A stretch of 64,000 nucleotides of DNA from NCBI RefSeq assembly GCF_042654525.1, contig NZ_JBHSGP010000008.1, positions 124,001 through 188,000 on the forward strand, in the 5' to 3' direction. This DNA is from Geojedonia litorea. GTDB lineage: Bacteria > Bacteroidota > Bacteroidia > Flavobacteriales > Flavobacteriaceae. Position 1 is the stretch's first letter; every line of letters begins with the position of its first letter. This document shows positions 30,382-39,995 of this stretch, piece by piece. Below the pieces are notes generated by a model, which saw nothing but the letters and a program-made list of their open reading frames with translations, was not told the DNA's origin and made no database searches. A program made the translations under genes and the position numbers.

Positions 30382-32334
30382 ATGAAAAAGAAGAAAGTTA
30401 ATTTAAGAGATTTAAAGCCAAATTTTGATGAGCAACATAGCCACAATGATGGTCATGACCATGGTGTTGATTCAAACAAGATTAAAGCCTATATTCCTGC
30501 AATCATAAGTTTAACAATGCTAATTATTGGCATTGCTTTAGACTATTTTGATGTTGCTTTTTTCAGGGATTGGGTTCGATTGATTTGGTATGGGGTTGCC
30601 TATGTCCCAGTAGGGCTTCCAGTAGTAAAGGAAGGGTGGAAAAGCATCAAAAAAGGGGATGTGTTTACGGAGTTTTTCTTAATGTCCATTGCTACGATTG
30701 GTGCTTTTGTCATTGGCGAATATCAAGAAGGTGTTGCAGTCATGTTATTCTACGCAGTTGGGGAATTATTCCAAAACGCAGCAGTAAATAGCGCTAAAGG
30801 AAACATAAAAGCTTTGTTGGATGTCAGACCAAAGGAAGCTCTGGTAAATCGTAACAACAATTATGTATCTGTAAACCCTGAAACGGTTGAAATTGGCGAC
30901 AAAGTTCAGGTTCGTGTTGGAGAAAAAGTGCCTTTAGACGGTATTTTACTTTCCGAAAAAGGCTCTTTCAATATCGCAGCATTAACAGGCGAAAGTAAAC
31001 CCGACACCATCGCTAAAGGTGAAAAAGTCTTTGCAGGCAGTATTAATATGGATGGTGTTATAGAAATTGAAGCCACTAAAGAATTTAAGGATAGTTCCAT
31101 TGCCCGCATTCTCGATATGGTACAGAATGCCACTGCACGTAAATCGAAAACAGAATTATTTATTAGGAAATTTGCCCGTATCTACACACCCATAGTAGTG
31201 TTTTTAGCAATAGGTGTGACCTTGTTACCCTACTTTTTCGTAGATGATTATGTGTTTAGGGATTGGTTGTATCGTGCATTGATATTTTTAGTTATTTCTT
31301 GTCCTTGTGCGTTGGTGATATCAATACCGTTGGGTTATTTCGGTGGATTGGGAGCCGCTTCAAAAAACGGCATATTATTCAAAGGAGCTTCATTTTTAGA
31401 TGCCATGACTAAAATAAATACCTTGGTTATGGACAAAACAGGAACTGTTACCAAAGGTGTCTTCAAAATCAAGGAAATCAAGGCTATTGGATGGCAAGAA
31501 TCTGAATTTATGAAATATCTTATGGCAATGGAAGAACAATCCACACATCCTATTGCAAAAGCCATCATGGAATACAAAGAAGATGGAGAAGATTTTGAAG
31601 CAAAGGAAGTTTATGAAATTGCGGGAAAAGGGTTAAAAGGTATAGTAAATGGTAAGATGGTTTTGGTTGGTAACAAAAACCTTATGACGGCCAATAACAT
31701 ACATGTACCAACAGAAACAGAATCCATTGTAGAATCCATCGTATTAGTCGCAATTGATGGAAAATTTGCAGGTTATGTTGTAATAGCCGACGAATTAAAG
31801 GAAGATGCCACAGATACCATTACAGCATTACATAAAGTAGGAATTAAAAATATAATGATGCTTTCGGGTGATAAAGAATCCATTACACAACAAGTAGCAA
31901 AAGAATTGAACATTGAAAAAGCTAAAGGTGGGTTGCTGCCTGAAGATAAATTAAATGAAGTTGAAGCATTAAAGAAAAATCCCGATAACAAAATTGCATT
32001 CATTGGCGATGGCATCAACGATGCTCCAGTGTTGGCAGCAAGTGATGTGGGTATAGCAATGGGAGGTCTAGGCAGTGATGTTGCCATTGAAACAGCAGAT
32101 GTAATCATCCAAACAGACCAACCTTCAAAAGTGGTAAAAGCGATTCAAATAAGTCGTTCCACTCGCAAGATTGTATGGCAAAATATTATTTTAGCTTTTG
32201 GCGTTAAATTGATGGTACTTATTTTAGGAGCAGGTGGTCTGGCAACCATGTGGGAAGCGGTTTTTGCAGATGTTGGAGTGGCACTATTGGCAATTCTCAA
32301 TGCGGTAAGACTTCAAAAAATGAGATGGGATTAA
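30382..32334 (+). CDS. Heavy-metal P1B-type ATPase (Zn/Cd/Pb type)
   Basis: 650 residues from ATG 30382; an ATG at 30289 would overlap the Cys-rich gene by 80 bp. There is no HMA domain; instead the N-terminus has a His/Asp-rich stretch (EQHSHNDGHDHG) that could bind Zn2+. Core motifs: TGESKP, the metal site Cys307-Pro-Cys309 in VISCPCALVIS, Asp351 in DKTGT, STHPIAKAI, GDGINDAPVLA. The pattern is that of P1B-2 (ZntA/CadA) pumps. It exports Zn2+, Cd2+ or Pb2+, perhaps Hg2+. It is the last gene of the set begun by the Fur-family gene, 13 bp after the Cys-rich gene. Confidence 0.9.
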   Translation: MKKKKVNLRDLKPNFDEQHSHNDGHDHGVDSNKIKAYIPAIISLTMLIIGIALDYFDVAFFRDWVRLIWYGVAYVPVGLPVVKEGWKSIKKGDVFTEFFLMSIATIGAFVIGEYQEGVAVMLFYAVGELFQNAAVNSAKGNIKALLDVRPKEALVNRNNNYVSVNPETVEIGDKVQVRVGEKVPLDGILLSEKGSFNIAALTGESKPDTIAKGEKVFAGSINMDGVIEIEATKEFKDSSIARILDMVQNATARKSKTELFIRKFARIYTPIVVFLAIGVTLLPYFFVDDYVFRDWLYRALIFLVISCPCALVISIPLGYFGGLGAASKNGILFKGASFLDAMTKINTLVMDKTGTVTKGVFKIKEIKAIGWQESEFMKYLMAMEEQSTHPIAKAIMEYKEDGEDFEAKEVYEIAGKGLKGIVNGKMVLVGNKNLMTANNIHVPTETESIVESIVLVAIDGKFAGYVVIADELKEDATDTITALHKVGIKNIMMLSGDKESITQQVAKELNIEKAKGGLLPEDKLNEVEALKKNPDNKIAFIGDGINDAPVLAASDVGIAMGGLGSDVAIETADVIIQTDQPSKVVKAIQISRSTRKIVWQNIILAFGVKLMVLILGAGGLATMWEAVFADVGVALLAILNAVRLQKMRWD

Positions 32335-32395
32335 ATCATTAAATTTCTGTTAATTAAATAGGTGTTTGTTGAAATTTCGTAACTTCGCAATTAGA

Positions 32396-32809
32396 ATGAA
32401 ACAATTTTTGCATAAAATAATGTCTATTGTAATGGCTGTAGTGGTGTTAGTCTCTACCATGTCATTTACTATTAATATGCATTATTGTGGCGATACTTTA
32501 GTTGAGACTACTGTGATTCGAAAGGCTAAAGGTTGTGGTATGGACATGCAAAAACCATCTACTGAAAATTGTTCAAAGGCTAAAGAAAGTTGTTGTGAAA
32601 ATGAGCAGTTAGCCATTGAAGGTCAAGATGAACTACAATTACAACTAGACAAAATTTCATTAGAGCAATATATTTTCATAAGCTCATTAGTTTATTCCTA
32701 CATCAATGGTTTTGAGGGAATAGACAAAAATATATCTTCCTACGAAGAGTACCGCCCACCACTGGTCATAAGGCGGATCTATCAGCTTGACGAGACTTAT
32801 TTAATTTGA
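32396..32809 (+). CDS. HYC_CC_PP family protein
   Basis: 137 residues from ATG 32396 (an in-frame ATG at 32366 lies before a natural leader). A signal or anchor helix (FLHKIMSIVMAVVVLVSTMS) is followed by NMHYCGDTLVETTV, then KGCGMDM, NCSKAKESCC and, at the end, EYRPPLVIRRIYQLDE. These three blocks (HYC, CC, PP) define a small exported family of Bacteroidetes seen beside copper and mercury genes. The conserved His/Cys residues suggest periplasmic metal binding. It lies just upstream of the CusA-type gene and probably leads the operon. Confidence 0.8.
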   Translation: MKQFLHKIMSIVMAVVVLVSTMSFTINMHYCGDTLVETTVIRKAKGCGMDMQKPSTENCSKAKESCCENEQLAIEGQDELQLQLDKISLEQYIFISSLVYSYINGFEGIDKNISSYEEYRPPLVIRRIYQLDETYLI

Positions 32810-32913
32810 TTTTTAAACATTAGATTCAAGTGTCCTATGATATTTCATTAGGATAATTTGTTGTTTACGATGGTTTAAACCCATCCATGTCTAATCGTTT
32901 AATAATCAATTCC

Positions 32914-35900
32914 ATGCTAAATAGAAGCATTAAATTCTTAATAGAAAATAAACTTGTTGCTGTAATTCTTCTGGTCCTTTTTATAGGCTGGGGAACAGTT
33001 AACGCCCCTTTTAATTGGGATACGGGGTTTTTACCAAATAATCCTGTGGCTGTAGATGCCATACCTGATATTGGAGAAAACCAACAAATTGTATTTACCA
33101 AGTGGGATGGTCGTTCGCCACAAGATATCGAAGATCAAATCACCTATCCATTAACAACATCCCTACTAGGTATTCCTGGGGTAAAAACAATTCGTAGTTC
33201 ATCAATGTTTGGCTTCTCGAGTATCTATATCATTTTTGAAGAAGATATTGAGTTTTATTGGAGTAGAAGTCGCATTCTTGAAAAATTGAATTCATTACCT
33301 ATTGGATTATTGCCGGAAGGTGTTAATCCTGCTTTAGGTCCTGATGCCACTGGACTTGGTCAGATATTTTGGTACACTCTAGAGGGTAGAGATAAAGAAG
33401 GTAATGTTACAGGAGGCTGGGACTTGCACGAACTACGTAGTATACAAGATTTTCAAGTAAAATATGCCTTATCATCTGCCAGCGGTGTATCAGAGGTCGC
33501 TTCTATTGGCGGCTATGTGCAGGAGTACCAGGTTGATGTTAATCCTGAACTGATGCGTCAGTATAACATCGGGCTTGATGCTGTAGTAAAAGCAGTTAAA
33601 GAAAGTAATAGAGATATAGGTGCTCAAACTCTAGAAATTAATCAAGCTGAATATTTAGTGAGAGGATTGGGCTATGTAAAGTCCATTTCAGATATTGAAA
33701 ATGCAGTTTTAACATCTGAAGATTTTACGTCTATAAAAATAAAAGATATAGGTAAAGTATCTTTAGGGCCAGCGGCGCGTAGAGGCATTTTAGATAAAGA
33801 AGGCGCAGAGGTTGTTGGCGCAGTTGTGGTTGCGCGCTATGGTGCAAATCCGCTGGAAGTTATTAATAATGTCAAAGAAAAAATTAAGGAGTTAAGCCCA
33901 GGCTTACCCTCAAAAGTTTTAAGTGATGGGAGAACATCACAAGTGACCGTAGTACCATTTTACGACCGTACAGAACTTATTCAAGAAACCTTAGGGACAC
34001 TAGATGAGGCTCTTACTTTAGAAATCCTGATTACCATTTTGGTGATCATCATCATGGTGTTTAATCTCCGAGCCTCCATTCTCATTTCAGGATTATTACC
34101 TGTGGCTGTATTAATGGTATTTATAGCCATGAAACTTTTTGGAGTCGATGCCAATGTGGTGGCACTATCGGGTATTGCCATCGCTATAGGAACGATGGTA
34201 GATGTTGGGGTCATACTTTCCGAAAATATTATAAGGCATCTCGAAGAAGATCATAAAAAGCAATCCATTAATACCATCGTTTATAATGCCACGGCCGAAG
34301 TATCCGGAGCTATCGTTACGGCGGTAATGACAACCATAATCAGTTTTATCCCTGTATTTACCTTAATTGGTTCTGAAGGCAAGCTATTTAGACCTTTAGC
34401 ATTTACAAAAACATTTGCTTTAACTGCATCGATTATTATCGCCTTATTTTTAATCCCTCCATTTGCTGCATTTCTGTTTAAAAAACGAACCATACGAACG
34501 ACTTTCCGTCAAATCCTAATTGGCTTATTAGTTGTAACAGGGCTAGCCGCTGTGCTGTTTGGTTATTGGTTAGGATTGATATTATTGGCTTTTGGAGTTT
34601 CAGCATACTTGAAGCTGACAGGCAAACTCAATGAAAAGCAAGCCAACCTTGCTAATATTTATATTTCTGCATTAGCTATTGTCTTTTTATTAGCGGCTTA
34701 TTGGAGACCTTTGGGCGTTGATAAAAGTATTTTTTGGAATCTCATTTTTGTTGGGATTATTTGTTTTGGACTTTTAGGCGCTTTTTCACTCTTTAAAACC
34801 TATTATACAAGAATTCTCCATTGGGCTTTAAATAATAGATTACTATTCTTAACCATTCCAACAACTCTCGTGATCTGTGGATTTTTAATTATGAAAAACA
34901 CAGGTAAAGAATTTATGCCGTCCTTAAATGAAGGCTCATTTCTTTTAATGCCAACTTCATTACCGCACTCTGGAGTTGAAGAGAACAAACGCGTATTGCA
35001 ACAGCTAGATATGGCGGTCGCTAGCATCCCAGAAATCGAAACGGTTGTTGGAAAAGCGGGACGAACAGAGTCTGCTTTAGATCCTGCGCCTTTAATGATG
35101 TATGAAAATTTAATTCAGTATAAACCAGAATATATGCTGAATGAAGATGGAGAACGTCAGCGTTATAAAGTCAATGCCGGGAGATATTTTATTAGAAAGG
35201 ATGGTAAGTTAATTTCCAACCCAAATTTAGCAATAAGCGATGATGTCGACAATAGTAAATTAATAAGCGGGATAAATGCATTTAAAGTTGACAAGTCCCA
35301 ACTTATTCCAGATAAGGACGGTAAATTTTACCGTAATTGGCGTCCGGAAATTAAATCACCTAACGATATATGGAATGAGATTATCAGGGTCACCAAATTA
35401 CCAGGGGTGACTTCAGCACCAAAATTACAGCCTATTGAAACCAGACTTGTAATGCTTCAAACCGGGATGCGGGCACCTATGGGTATTAAAGTAAAGGGGC
35501 AAAATTTAGAAGATATTCAAGCTTTTGGAATTGCGTTAGAATCTATTTTAAGAACGTCTGATGGGGTAAAGCAAGAAGCTGTTTTTGCCGATCGTATCGT
35601 TGGCAAACCCTATTTGCTTATTGATATAGACCGAACTAAATTAGGGCGTTATGGTTTAAATATAGAGGACGTTCAAAACGTTCTTAAAGTCGCTGTTGGT
35701 GGGATGGTCTTAACCCAAACCGTTGAAGGCCGCGAACGTTACGGTATTCGGGTGCGTTATCCTAGAGAATTACGAGGCGATGCATCTGATTTGAAAGGCA
35801 TTTATGTACCAGTTGCTAAAGGAAGTCCTGTGCCATTGTCAGAACTTGCGAGCATACGTTATGAACAAGGTCCGCAGGTTATTAAAAGCGAAGACACTTT

Positions 35901-36684
35901 TTTAGTGGGCTATGTCTTGTTTGATAAATTAGATGGTTATGCCGAAGTCAATGTTGTTGAAGCTGCTCAAGAATTAATTCAGCAAAAAATAGATTCAGGA
36001 GCATTAGTGGTGCCTAAAGGGATTAGTTACAAATTTACTGGAACTTATGAAAATCAGTTGCGAGCAGAGAAAACCTTATCGGTTGTGATACCATTGGCCT
36101 TGCTTATTATATTTTTAATTCTGTATTTTCAATTCCGTTCGGTGTCTACCACTTTAATGGTCTTTACAGGAATTACAGTCGCCTTCGCTGGAGGATTTAT
36201 AATGATTTGGCTATATGGACAAGACTGGTTCTTAAACTTTAATTTCTTTGGAGAAAATTTAAGAGACCTGTTTAATATGCGTACCGTGAATTTAAGTGTA
36301 GCTGTTTGGGTAGGGTTTATTGCCTTATTTGGCATAGCAACGGATGATGGCGTGGTCATGGCTACCTATTTAACTCAAACTTTTGATCAGAATTCACCAA
36401 CAGATGTTAAAGAGATTAGAACATCGACCTTGGAGGCCGCTGCAAAACGTATTCGCCCTTGTCTCATGACGACAGTAACTACCATTTTAGCACTTTTACC
36501 AGTATTAACCTCTACTGGTCGCGGAAGTGATATTATGATCCCAATGGCCATTCCCATATTTGGTGGGATGATTATTGATATCACGTCATATTTTATTGTA
36601 CCTGTATTATTTAGCTGGAGAAAAGAATTTGCGGCTAAGAGGCAAAACAGGATAATAGCTAACAGTTCAAAAATTGAAGCCTAA
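32914..36684 (+). CDS. cusA: Heavy-metal RND pump, CusA/CzcA type
   Basis: 1256 residues from ATG 32914 (MLNRSIKFLIENK; an in-frame ATG at 32887 adds 9 residues). It has the HME signature at the N-terminus (AVDAIPDIGENQQIVFTKW), the helix-4 segment VALSGIAIAIGTMVDVGVIL, GTGMRAP-like LQTGMRAPMGIKVKG with Met residues as in the copper relay, and the C-terminal GIATDDGVVMATYL and RIRPCLMTTVTTILALLP. It is about 200 residues longer than E. coli CusA; the extra parts are membrane helices after the first half (about residues 530-660) and a periplasmic insertion. It pumps Cu+/Ag+ from the periplasm outwards. Gene symbol is by family and not proven. Confidence 0.9.
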   Translation: MLNRSIKFLIENKLVAVILLVLFIGWGTVNAPFNWDTGFLPNNPVAVDAIPDIGENQQIVFTKWDGRSPQDIEDQITYPLTTSLLGIPGVKTIRSSSMFGFSSIYIIFEEDIEFYWSRSRILEKLNSLPIGLLPEGVNPALGPDATGLGQIFWYTLEGRDKEGNVTGGWDLHELRSIQDFQVKYALSSASGVSEVASIGGYVQEYQVDVNPELMRQYNIGLDAVVKAVKESNRDIGAQTLEINQAEYLVRGLGYVKSISDIENAVLTSEDFTSIKIKDIGKVSLGPAARRGILDKEGAEVVGAVVVARYGANPLEVINNVKEKIKELSPGLPSKVLSDGRTSQVTVVPFYDRTELIQETLGTLDEALTLEILITILVIIIMVFNLRASILISGLLPVAVLMVFIAMKLFGVDANVVALSGIAIAIGTMVDVGVILSENIIRHLEEDHKKQSINTIVYNATAEVSGAIVTAVMTTIISFIPVFTLIGSEGKLFRPLAFTKTFALTASIIIALFLIPPFAAFLFKKRTIRTTFRQILIGLLVVTGLAAVLFGYWLGLILLAFGVSAYLKLTGKLNEKQANLANIYISALAIVFLLAAYWRPLGVDKSIFWNLIFVGIICFGLLGAFSLFKTYYTRILHWALNNRLLFLTIPTTLVICGFLIMKNTGKEFMPSLNEGSFLLMPTSLPHSGVEENKRVLQQLDMAVASIPEIETVVGKAGRTESALDPAPLMMYENLIQYKPEYMLNEDGERQRYKVNAGRYFIRKDGKLISNPNLAISDDVDNSKLISGINAFKVDKSQLIPDKDGKFYRNWRPEIKSPNDIWNEIIRVTKLPGVTSAPKLQPIETRLVMLQTGMRAPMGIKVKGQNLEDIQAFGIALESILRTSDGVKQEAVFADRIVGKPYLLIDIDRTKLGRYGLNIEDVQNVLKVAVGGMVLTQTVEGRERYGIRVRYPRELRGDASDLKGIYVPVAKGSPVPLSELASIRYEQGPQVIKSEDTFLVGYVLFDKLDGYAEVNVVEAAQELIQQKIDSGALVVPKGISYKFTGTYENQLRAEKTLSVVIPLALLIIFLILYFQFRSVSTTLMVFTGITVAFAGGFIMIWLYGQDWFLNFNFFGENLRDLFNMRTVNLSVAVWVGFIALFGIATDDGVVMATYLTQTFDQNSPTDVKEIRTSTLEAAAKRIRPCLMTTVTTILALLPVLTSTGRGSDIMIPMAIPIFGGMIIDITSYFIVPVLFSWRKEFAAKRQNRIIANSSKIEA

Positions 36685-37925
36685 TGAAAACTTATAATAC
36701 ACCTATCGTTTTAAAGTCGGCTATTGTTTTATGCTCACTTTTACTTGTTGTTTCGGTAAATGCACAAGATTTACAGACGGTCATAAATGAAGCTTTAGAG
36801 AATAATCCAGAAATTCAAAAATTTGAATTAAAATATGGTATTGCCAAGGAGCGCGTGAATGAAGTTAATGCACTTCCAAATTCAGAAATTGGTTTAGCCT
36901 ATTTTGTAAGTGAACCAGAAACCCGAACAGGAGCCCAACGTGCTCGACTATCTTTAAGGCAAATGATTCCTTGGTTTGGTACCATCACAGCTCGCGAAAA
37001 TTACATGGCTTCTATGGCAGATGCACAATATGAGGATGTAGTAATTTCGAAGCGAAGATTGATGCTATCTGTAGCACAATCGTATTATAATTTATATGCC
37101 TTACAAGCGAAACAAGCTGTGCTATTAGAAAACCACAAATTATTAAAAACCTATAAAACTTTGGCCCTAACCTCGGTTGAAGTGGGAAAGGCCTCTGCCG
37201 TTGCTGTACTTCGGTTGCAAATGAGACAAAATGAATTGCAGCAGCTAATAGCGGTATTAGAGCAAGAGTATTTGGCTGAACAAACCACGATAAATAATTT
37301 ACTAAATAGAGAGGAACATAAAGAGATTGAAATTACAAATCAATTTGATATTCCTGATGATGATACTATTATTACTAATACTAATTTGGAATTGCATCCA
37401 GAACTCTTGAAGTATAACAAACTCTATCAATCTGTTGAACAGTCAGAACTGCTAAATCAAAAAGAACGCGCTCCTATGCTTGGATTCGGATTAGATTACA
37501 CGCCAGTAGCAAATAGAACTGATATGAATCCAATTGATAATGGCAAGGATATTTTAATGCCCATGGTTACCTTTTCGATTCCTCTTTTTAATAAAAGTTA
37601 TAAGTCTAAATCGAAACAAAATCAGTTAAAACAACAGGAAATCGAAGCCGAGAAACTAGAACGTTTAAATATGCTAAAAACAAGACTAGATATTGCGCTT
37701 AAATCTAGAGCGTCTGCAAAGATTACTTATAACACGCAATTAAGCAATTTAAAACAAGCTAAAGATGCTGAACGTATATTAATTAGAAGCTATGAGACGG
37801 GCACCATTGATTTCAATGATGTTTTAGATATTCAAGAGTTGCAGTTAAAGTTTCAAATGAATCAAATAGAGGCTGTCAAAGGATACTATATTCAGACCAC
37901 GATTATTAATTACCTAACCAATTAA
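36684..37925 (+). CDS. TolC family outer membrane channel (CusC-like)
   Basis: 413 residues; the ATG overlaps the cusA stop codon (TAATG). Signal peptide ending SVNAQ, then the coiled-coil-rich TolC fold: VISKRRLMLSVAQSYYNLYA in the first repeat and the second repeat with EAEKLERLNMLKTRLDIALK and TIDFNDVLDIQELQLKF. It closes the tripartite Cus system with CusA (upstream) and CusB (39996). The intervening three genes between TolC and CusB are accessory factors. Confidence 0.88.
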   Translation: MKTYNTPIVLKSAIVLCSLLLVVSVNAQDLQTVINEALENNPEIQKFELKYGIAKERVNEVNALPNSEIGLAYFVSEPETRTGAQRARLSLRQMIPWFGTITARENYMASMADAQYEDVVISKRRLMLSVAQSYYNLYALQAKQAVLLENHKLLKTYKTLALTSVEVGKASAVAVLRLQMRQNELQQLIAVLEQEYLAEQTTINNLLNREEHKEIEITNQFDIPDDDTIITNTNLELHPELLKYNKLYQSVEQSELLNQKERAPMLGFGLDYTPVANRTDMNPIDNGKDILMPMVTFSIPLFNKSYKSKSKQNQLKQQEIEAEKLERLNMLKTRLDIALKSRASAKITYNTQLSNLKQAKDAERILIRSYETGTIDFNDVLDIQELQLKFQMNQIEAVKGYYIQTTIINYLTN

Positions 37926-37928
37926 GTA

Positions 37929-38654
37929 ATGAAAAACTTAATATATATAATCGTATTAGTATTTTTTACAATAGCATTTTCGTCTTGTCGGGATGAAGAA
38001 AGTAAAACTTTTTCAACAGAGGTAAAATATTCAGGTGCTTTAAGAACGATAATGTCTGGTGCTATTCAATCCGTTATTAGTTTAGATACACTTTCCAAAA
38101 TGAAACATCTATACGCTCTTGGTGCTGTGGATAACCTTAAAGGTGAAATACAAATATTTAATGGTCTACCAAGCAACAGTTTTGTGGTTGATAGTAGCTT
38201 ACAAATTAATGATTCTTATAACCTAAAAGCATCTCTCTTAATATATGCAGAAATAGAAGCCTGGGATTCTTATCAAATAGAGCATATTAAAATAAAAAGT
38301 GATTTAGAAAAGCAAATTTTTAAAATAGCCACAGATAGCGGGATTGACATAGAAAAACCATTTCCTTTCCTATTAGAAGGAACTATCGCTTCTTTAGATT
38401 GGCATGTTATAAATTGGAAAGATGGAGATACCATACATAATCATAAAAAACATAAAGCATCTGGTTTAAATGGAAATTTAAAAAATCGAAAAGTTCAAAT
38501 TATTGGGTTTTATTCTACAAAACATAAAGGAGTTTTTACCCATCATACCACCAATATGCATATACATTTTAAGACAGATGATAAAGATATTGCAGGCCAT
38601 GTTGATGACTTATTATTAGATAATTCAATAACACTAAAATTACCAAAGCAATGA
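37929..38654 (+). CDS. Acetolactate-decarboxylase-like lipoprotein
   Basis: 241 residues with a lipobox IAFSSCRD (Cys20). The fold signature of alpha-acetolactate decarboxylase is clear: GALRTIMSGAIQSVISLDTL, HLYALGAVDNLKGEI, KHKASGLNGN, and the metal site HHTTNMHIHF...AGHVDD. His211, His213 and His224 have the same spacing as the three zinc-binding His of the known enzyme. The region where the catalytic Arg lies reads EGTIASLDWHVINW, and the chain ends about 17 residues after the site of the third His, so a complete active site is doubtful. Placed in a Cus operon and exported, it is more likely a metal-binding or accessory protein than an acetoin-pathway enzyme. Confidence 0.8.
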   Translation: MKNLIYIIVLVFFTIAFSSCRDEESKTFSTEVKYSGALRTIMSGAIQSVISLDTLSKMKHLYALGAVDNLKGEIQIFNGLPSNSFVVDSSLQINDSYNLKASLLIYAEIEAWDSYQIEHIKIKSDLEKQIFKIATDSGIDIEKPFPFLLEGTIASLDWHVINWKDGDTIHNHKKHKASGLNGNLKNRKVQIIGFYSTKHKGVFTHHTTNMHIHFKTDDKDIAGHVDDLLLDNSITLKLPKQ

Positions 38655-39388
38655 AACATACCTATACTATAACAGGAATGACTTGCAATAACTGTAAAGC
38701 TTCCGTAGAAAAATATTTAAGTGAGATAGATCATGTATTAGAGGTGTCTGTCAATCTTGAAATAGGTGAGGTAGAGGTGAAAATGGATAAGCATATTTCA
38801 ACCGAAATATTACAAAAAGCATTACCTAAAAAGTATTCCATATCCGAAAAGAAAGAGAAGAATGTATTTACGTCTTCAAGTATGGCGGCCATGCCAATGG
38901 AAGAAGAAAAAAGTAAACTACAACAATTAAAACCATTGCTCCTAATCATCTTTTATATAGCAACAGCGAGTTTATTATTACATTATAAAGATTGGAGTTG
39001 GAGTGCATTCATGCTCGACTTTATGGGTTTGTTTTATATCGTATTTAGTTTTTTCAAAATGTTGGATTTAAAAGGATTTCCAGAGTCTTTCAGTATGTAT
39101 GACCCATTGGCGAAGCGCATACCTTTCTATGGTAAAATTTATCCCTTTATTGAAACAGCCTTAGGTCTTATGTTCTTAATGAGAGTTGAAGTACATATCG
39201 CCCTTATGATTACTCTTGTTGTTTTGGGGATTACTTCAATTGGTGTTACAAAAACCCTTTTAGATAAAAAAGCGATTCGTTGTGCTTGTTTAGGAACAGC
39301 TTTAAAGTTGCCTATGACCGAAGCAACGTTTATAGAAAATGCCATCATGATAGTCATGGCGATATTAATGTTAATAGGAATGAATTAA
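38651..39388 (+). CDS. HMA-MauE/DoxX fusion membrane protein
   Basis: 245 residues; the ATG overlaps the preceding stop (ATGA). Residues 1-65 are an HMA domain with ITGMTCNNCKASVEKYL. After a linker rich in Met (SSSMAAMPMEEEK) follow four membrane helices of the MauE/DoxX type, for example LLLIIFYIATASLLLHY and FYIVFSFFKMLDL, with the Cys pair CAC in AIRCACLGTALKLPMTEATF. The combination of Cu+-binding domain, Met linker and redox-type membrane part points to copper handling or thiol reduction at the inner membrane; the direct function is not known. Confidence 0.85.
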   Translation: MKHTYTITGMTCNNCKASVEKYLSEIDHVLEVSVNLEIGEVEVKMDKHISTEILQKALPKKYSISEKKEKNVFTSSSMAAMPMEEEKSKLQQLKPLLLIIFYIATASLLLHYKDWSWSAFMLDFMGLFYIVFSFFKMLDLKGFPESFSMYDPLAKRIPFYGKIYPFIETALGLMFLMRVEVHIALMITLVVLGITSIGVTKTLLDKKAIRCACLGTALKLPMTEATFIENAIMIVMAILMLIGMN

Positions 39389-39400
39389 AAATAGAAACCA

Positions 39401-39991
39401 ATGAAAAAATTTATAACAGTATTCGTAGTGATAGTTACAGTGTTTAGCTGTAAAAATGAAACAAAACAAACAGAACAAAACGAGCATAATCATCATGAGA
39501 TGACAACAGGTAAGGAAGAAACCACACCAAAAAAAGTGTTAAGTCCTCATACCGAAACCATGGCAATGATTGGTGATGCTCATATACATATTGATTATTC
39601 ATCGCCTGGAGTTAGAGGTAGAATCATATTTGGAGGATTGGTAGGTTATGACCACGTGTGGCAAGCCGGAGCACATAGAGCGACTTGGTTAGAGACTAAT
39701 AAAGATTTGATTATTGATGGCAAAACGCTTCCAGCTGGTAAATATGGTTTGTTTACCATTCCATCAAAAGATGAATGGACAATTATGTTGAACAGCAATT
39801 GGGATCAGCATGGAAAAGATGAGTATGACGAAAAAGATGATGTCCTTAGGTTTTTGGTAAAACCGATGCTTTCAGAAGACATTACAGAACATTTAGAATA
39901 TCAAGTAAACCAAATTAGTGAAAATGAAGGCGAAATTTCACTGGCTTGGGAGAAGGTTAAAATACAGTTCAATTTTAAAATTAAAAATTAG
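39401..39991 (+). CDS. DUF2911 domain lipoprotein
   Basis: 196 residues: lipobox TVFSCKNE (Cys17), a His-rich stretch EQNEHNHHEMT that could bind metal, then the DUF2911 domain with AHIHIDYSSPGVRGRIIFGG, WQAGAHRATWLETNKDLII, LPAGKYGLFTIPSKDEWTIM and LNSNWDQHGKDEY. DUF2911 proteins are common in Bacteroidetes without known function; this copy lies between copper genes, 13 bp after the previous stop and 5 bp before cusB. The His-rich linker is unusual and probably an adaptation to the operon. Confidence 0.85.
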   Translation: MKKFITVFVVIVTVFSCKNETKQTEQNEHNHHEMTTGKEETTPKKVLSPHTETMAMIGDAHIHIDYSSPGVRGRIIFGGLVGYDHVWQAGAHRATWLETNKDLIIDGKTLPAGKYGLFTIPSKDEWTIMLNSNWDQHGKDEYDEKDDVLRFLVKPMLSEDITEHLEYQVNQISENEGEISLAWEKVKIQFNFKIKN

Positions 39992-39995
39992 AGAT

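Noticed and set aside
31773..32108. 111-codon - strand frame inside the Zn/Cd ATPase gene
   Set aside because: Antisense shadow of the conserved ATP-hinge region of the P-type ATPase.
29569..32334. Complete mercury resistance (mer) operon
   Set aside because: merA and merR are absent; only MerTP is related, so the mer label would be misleading.
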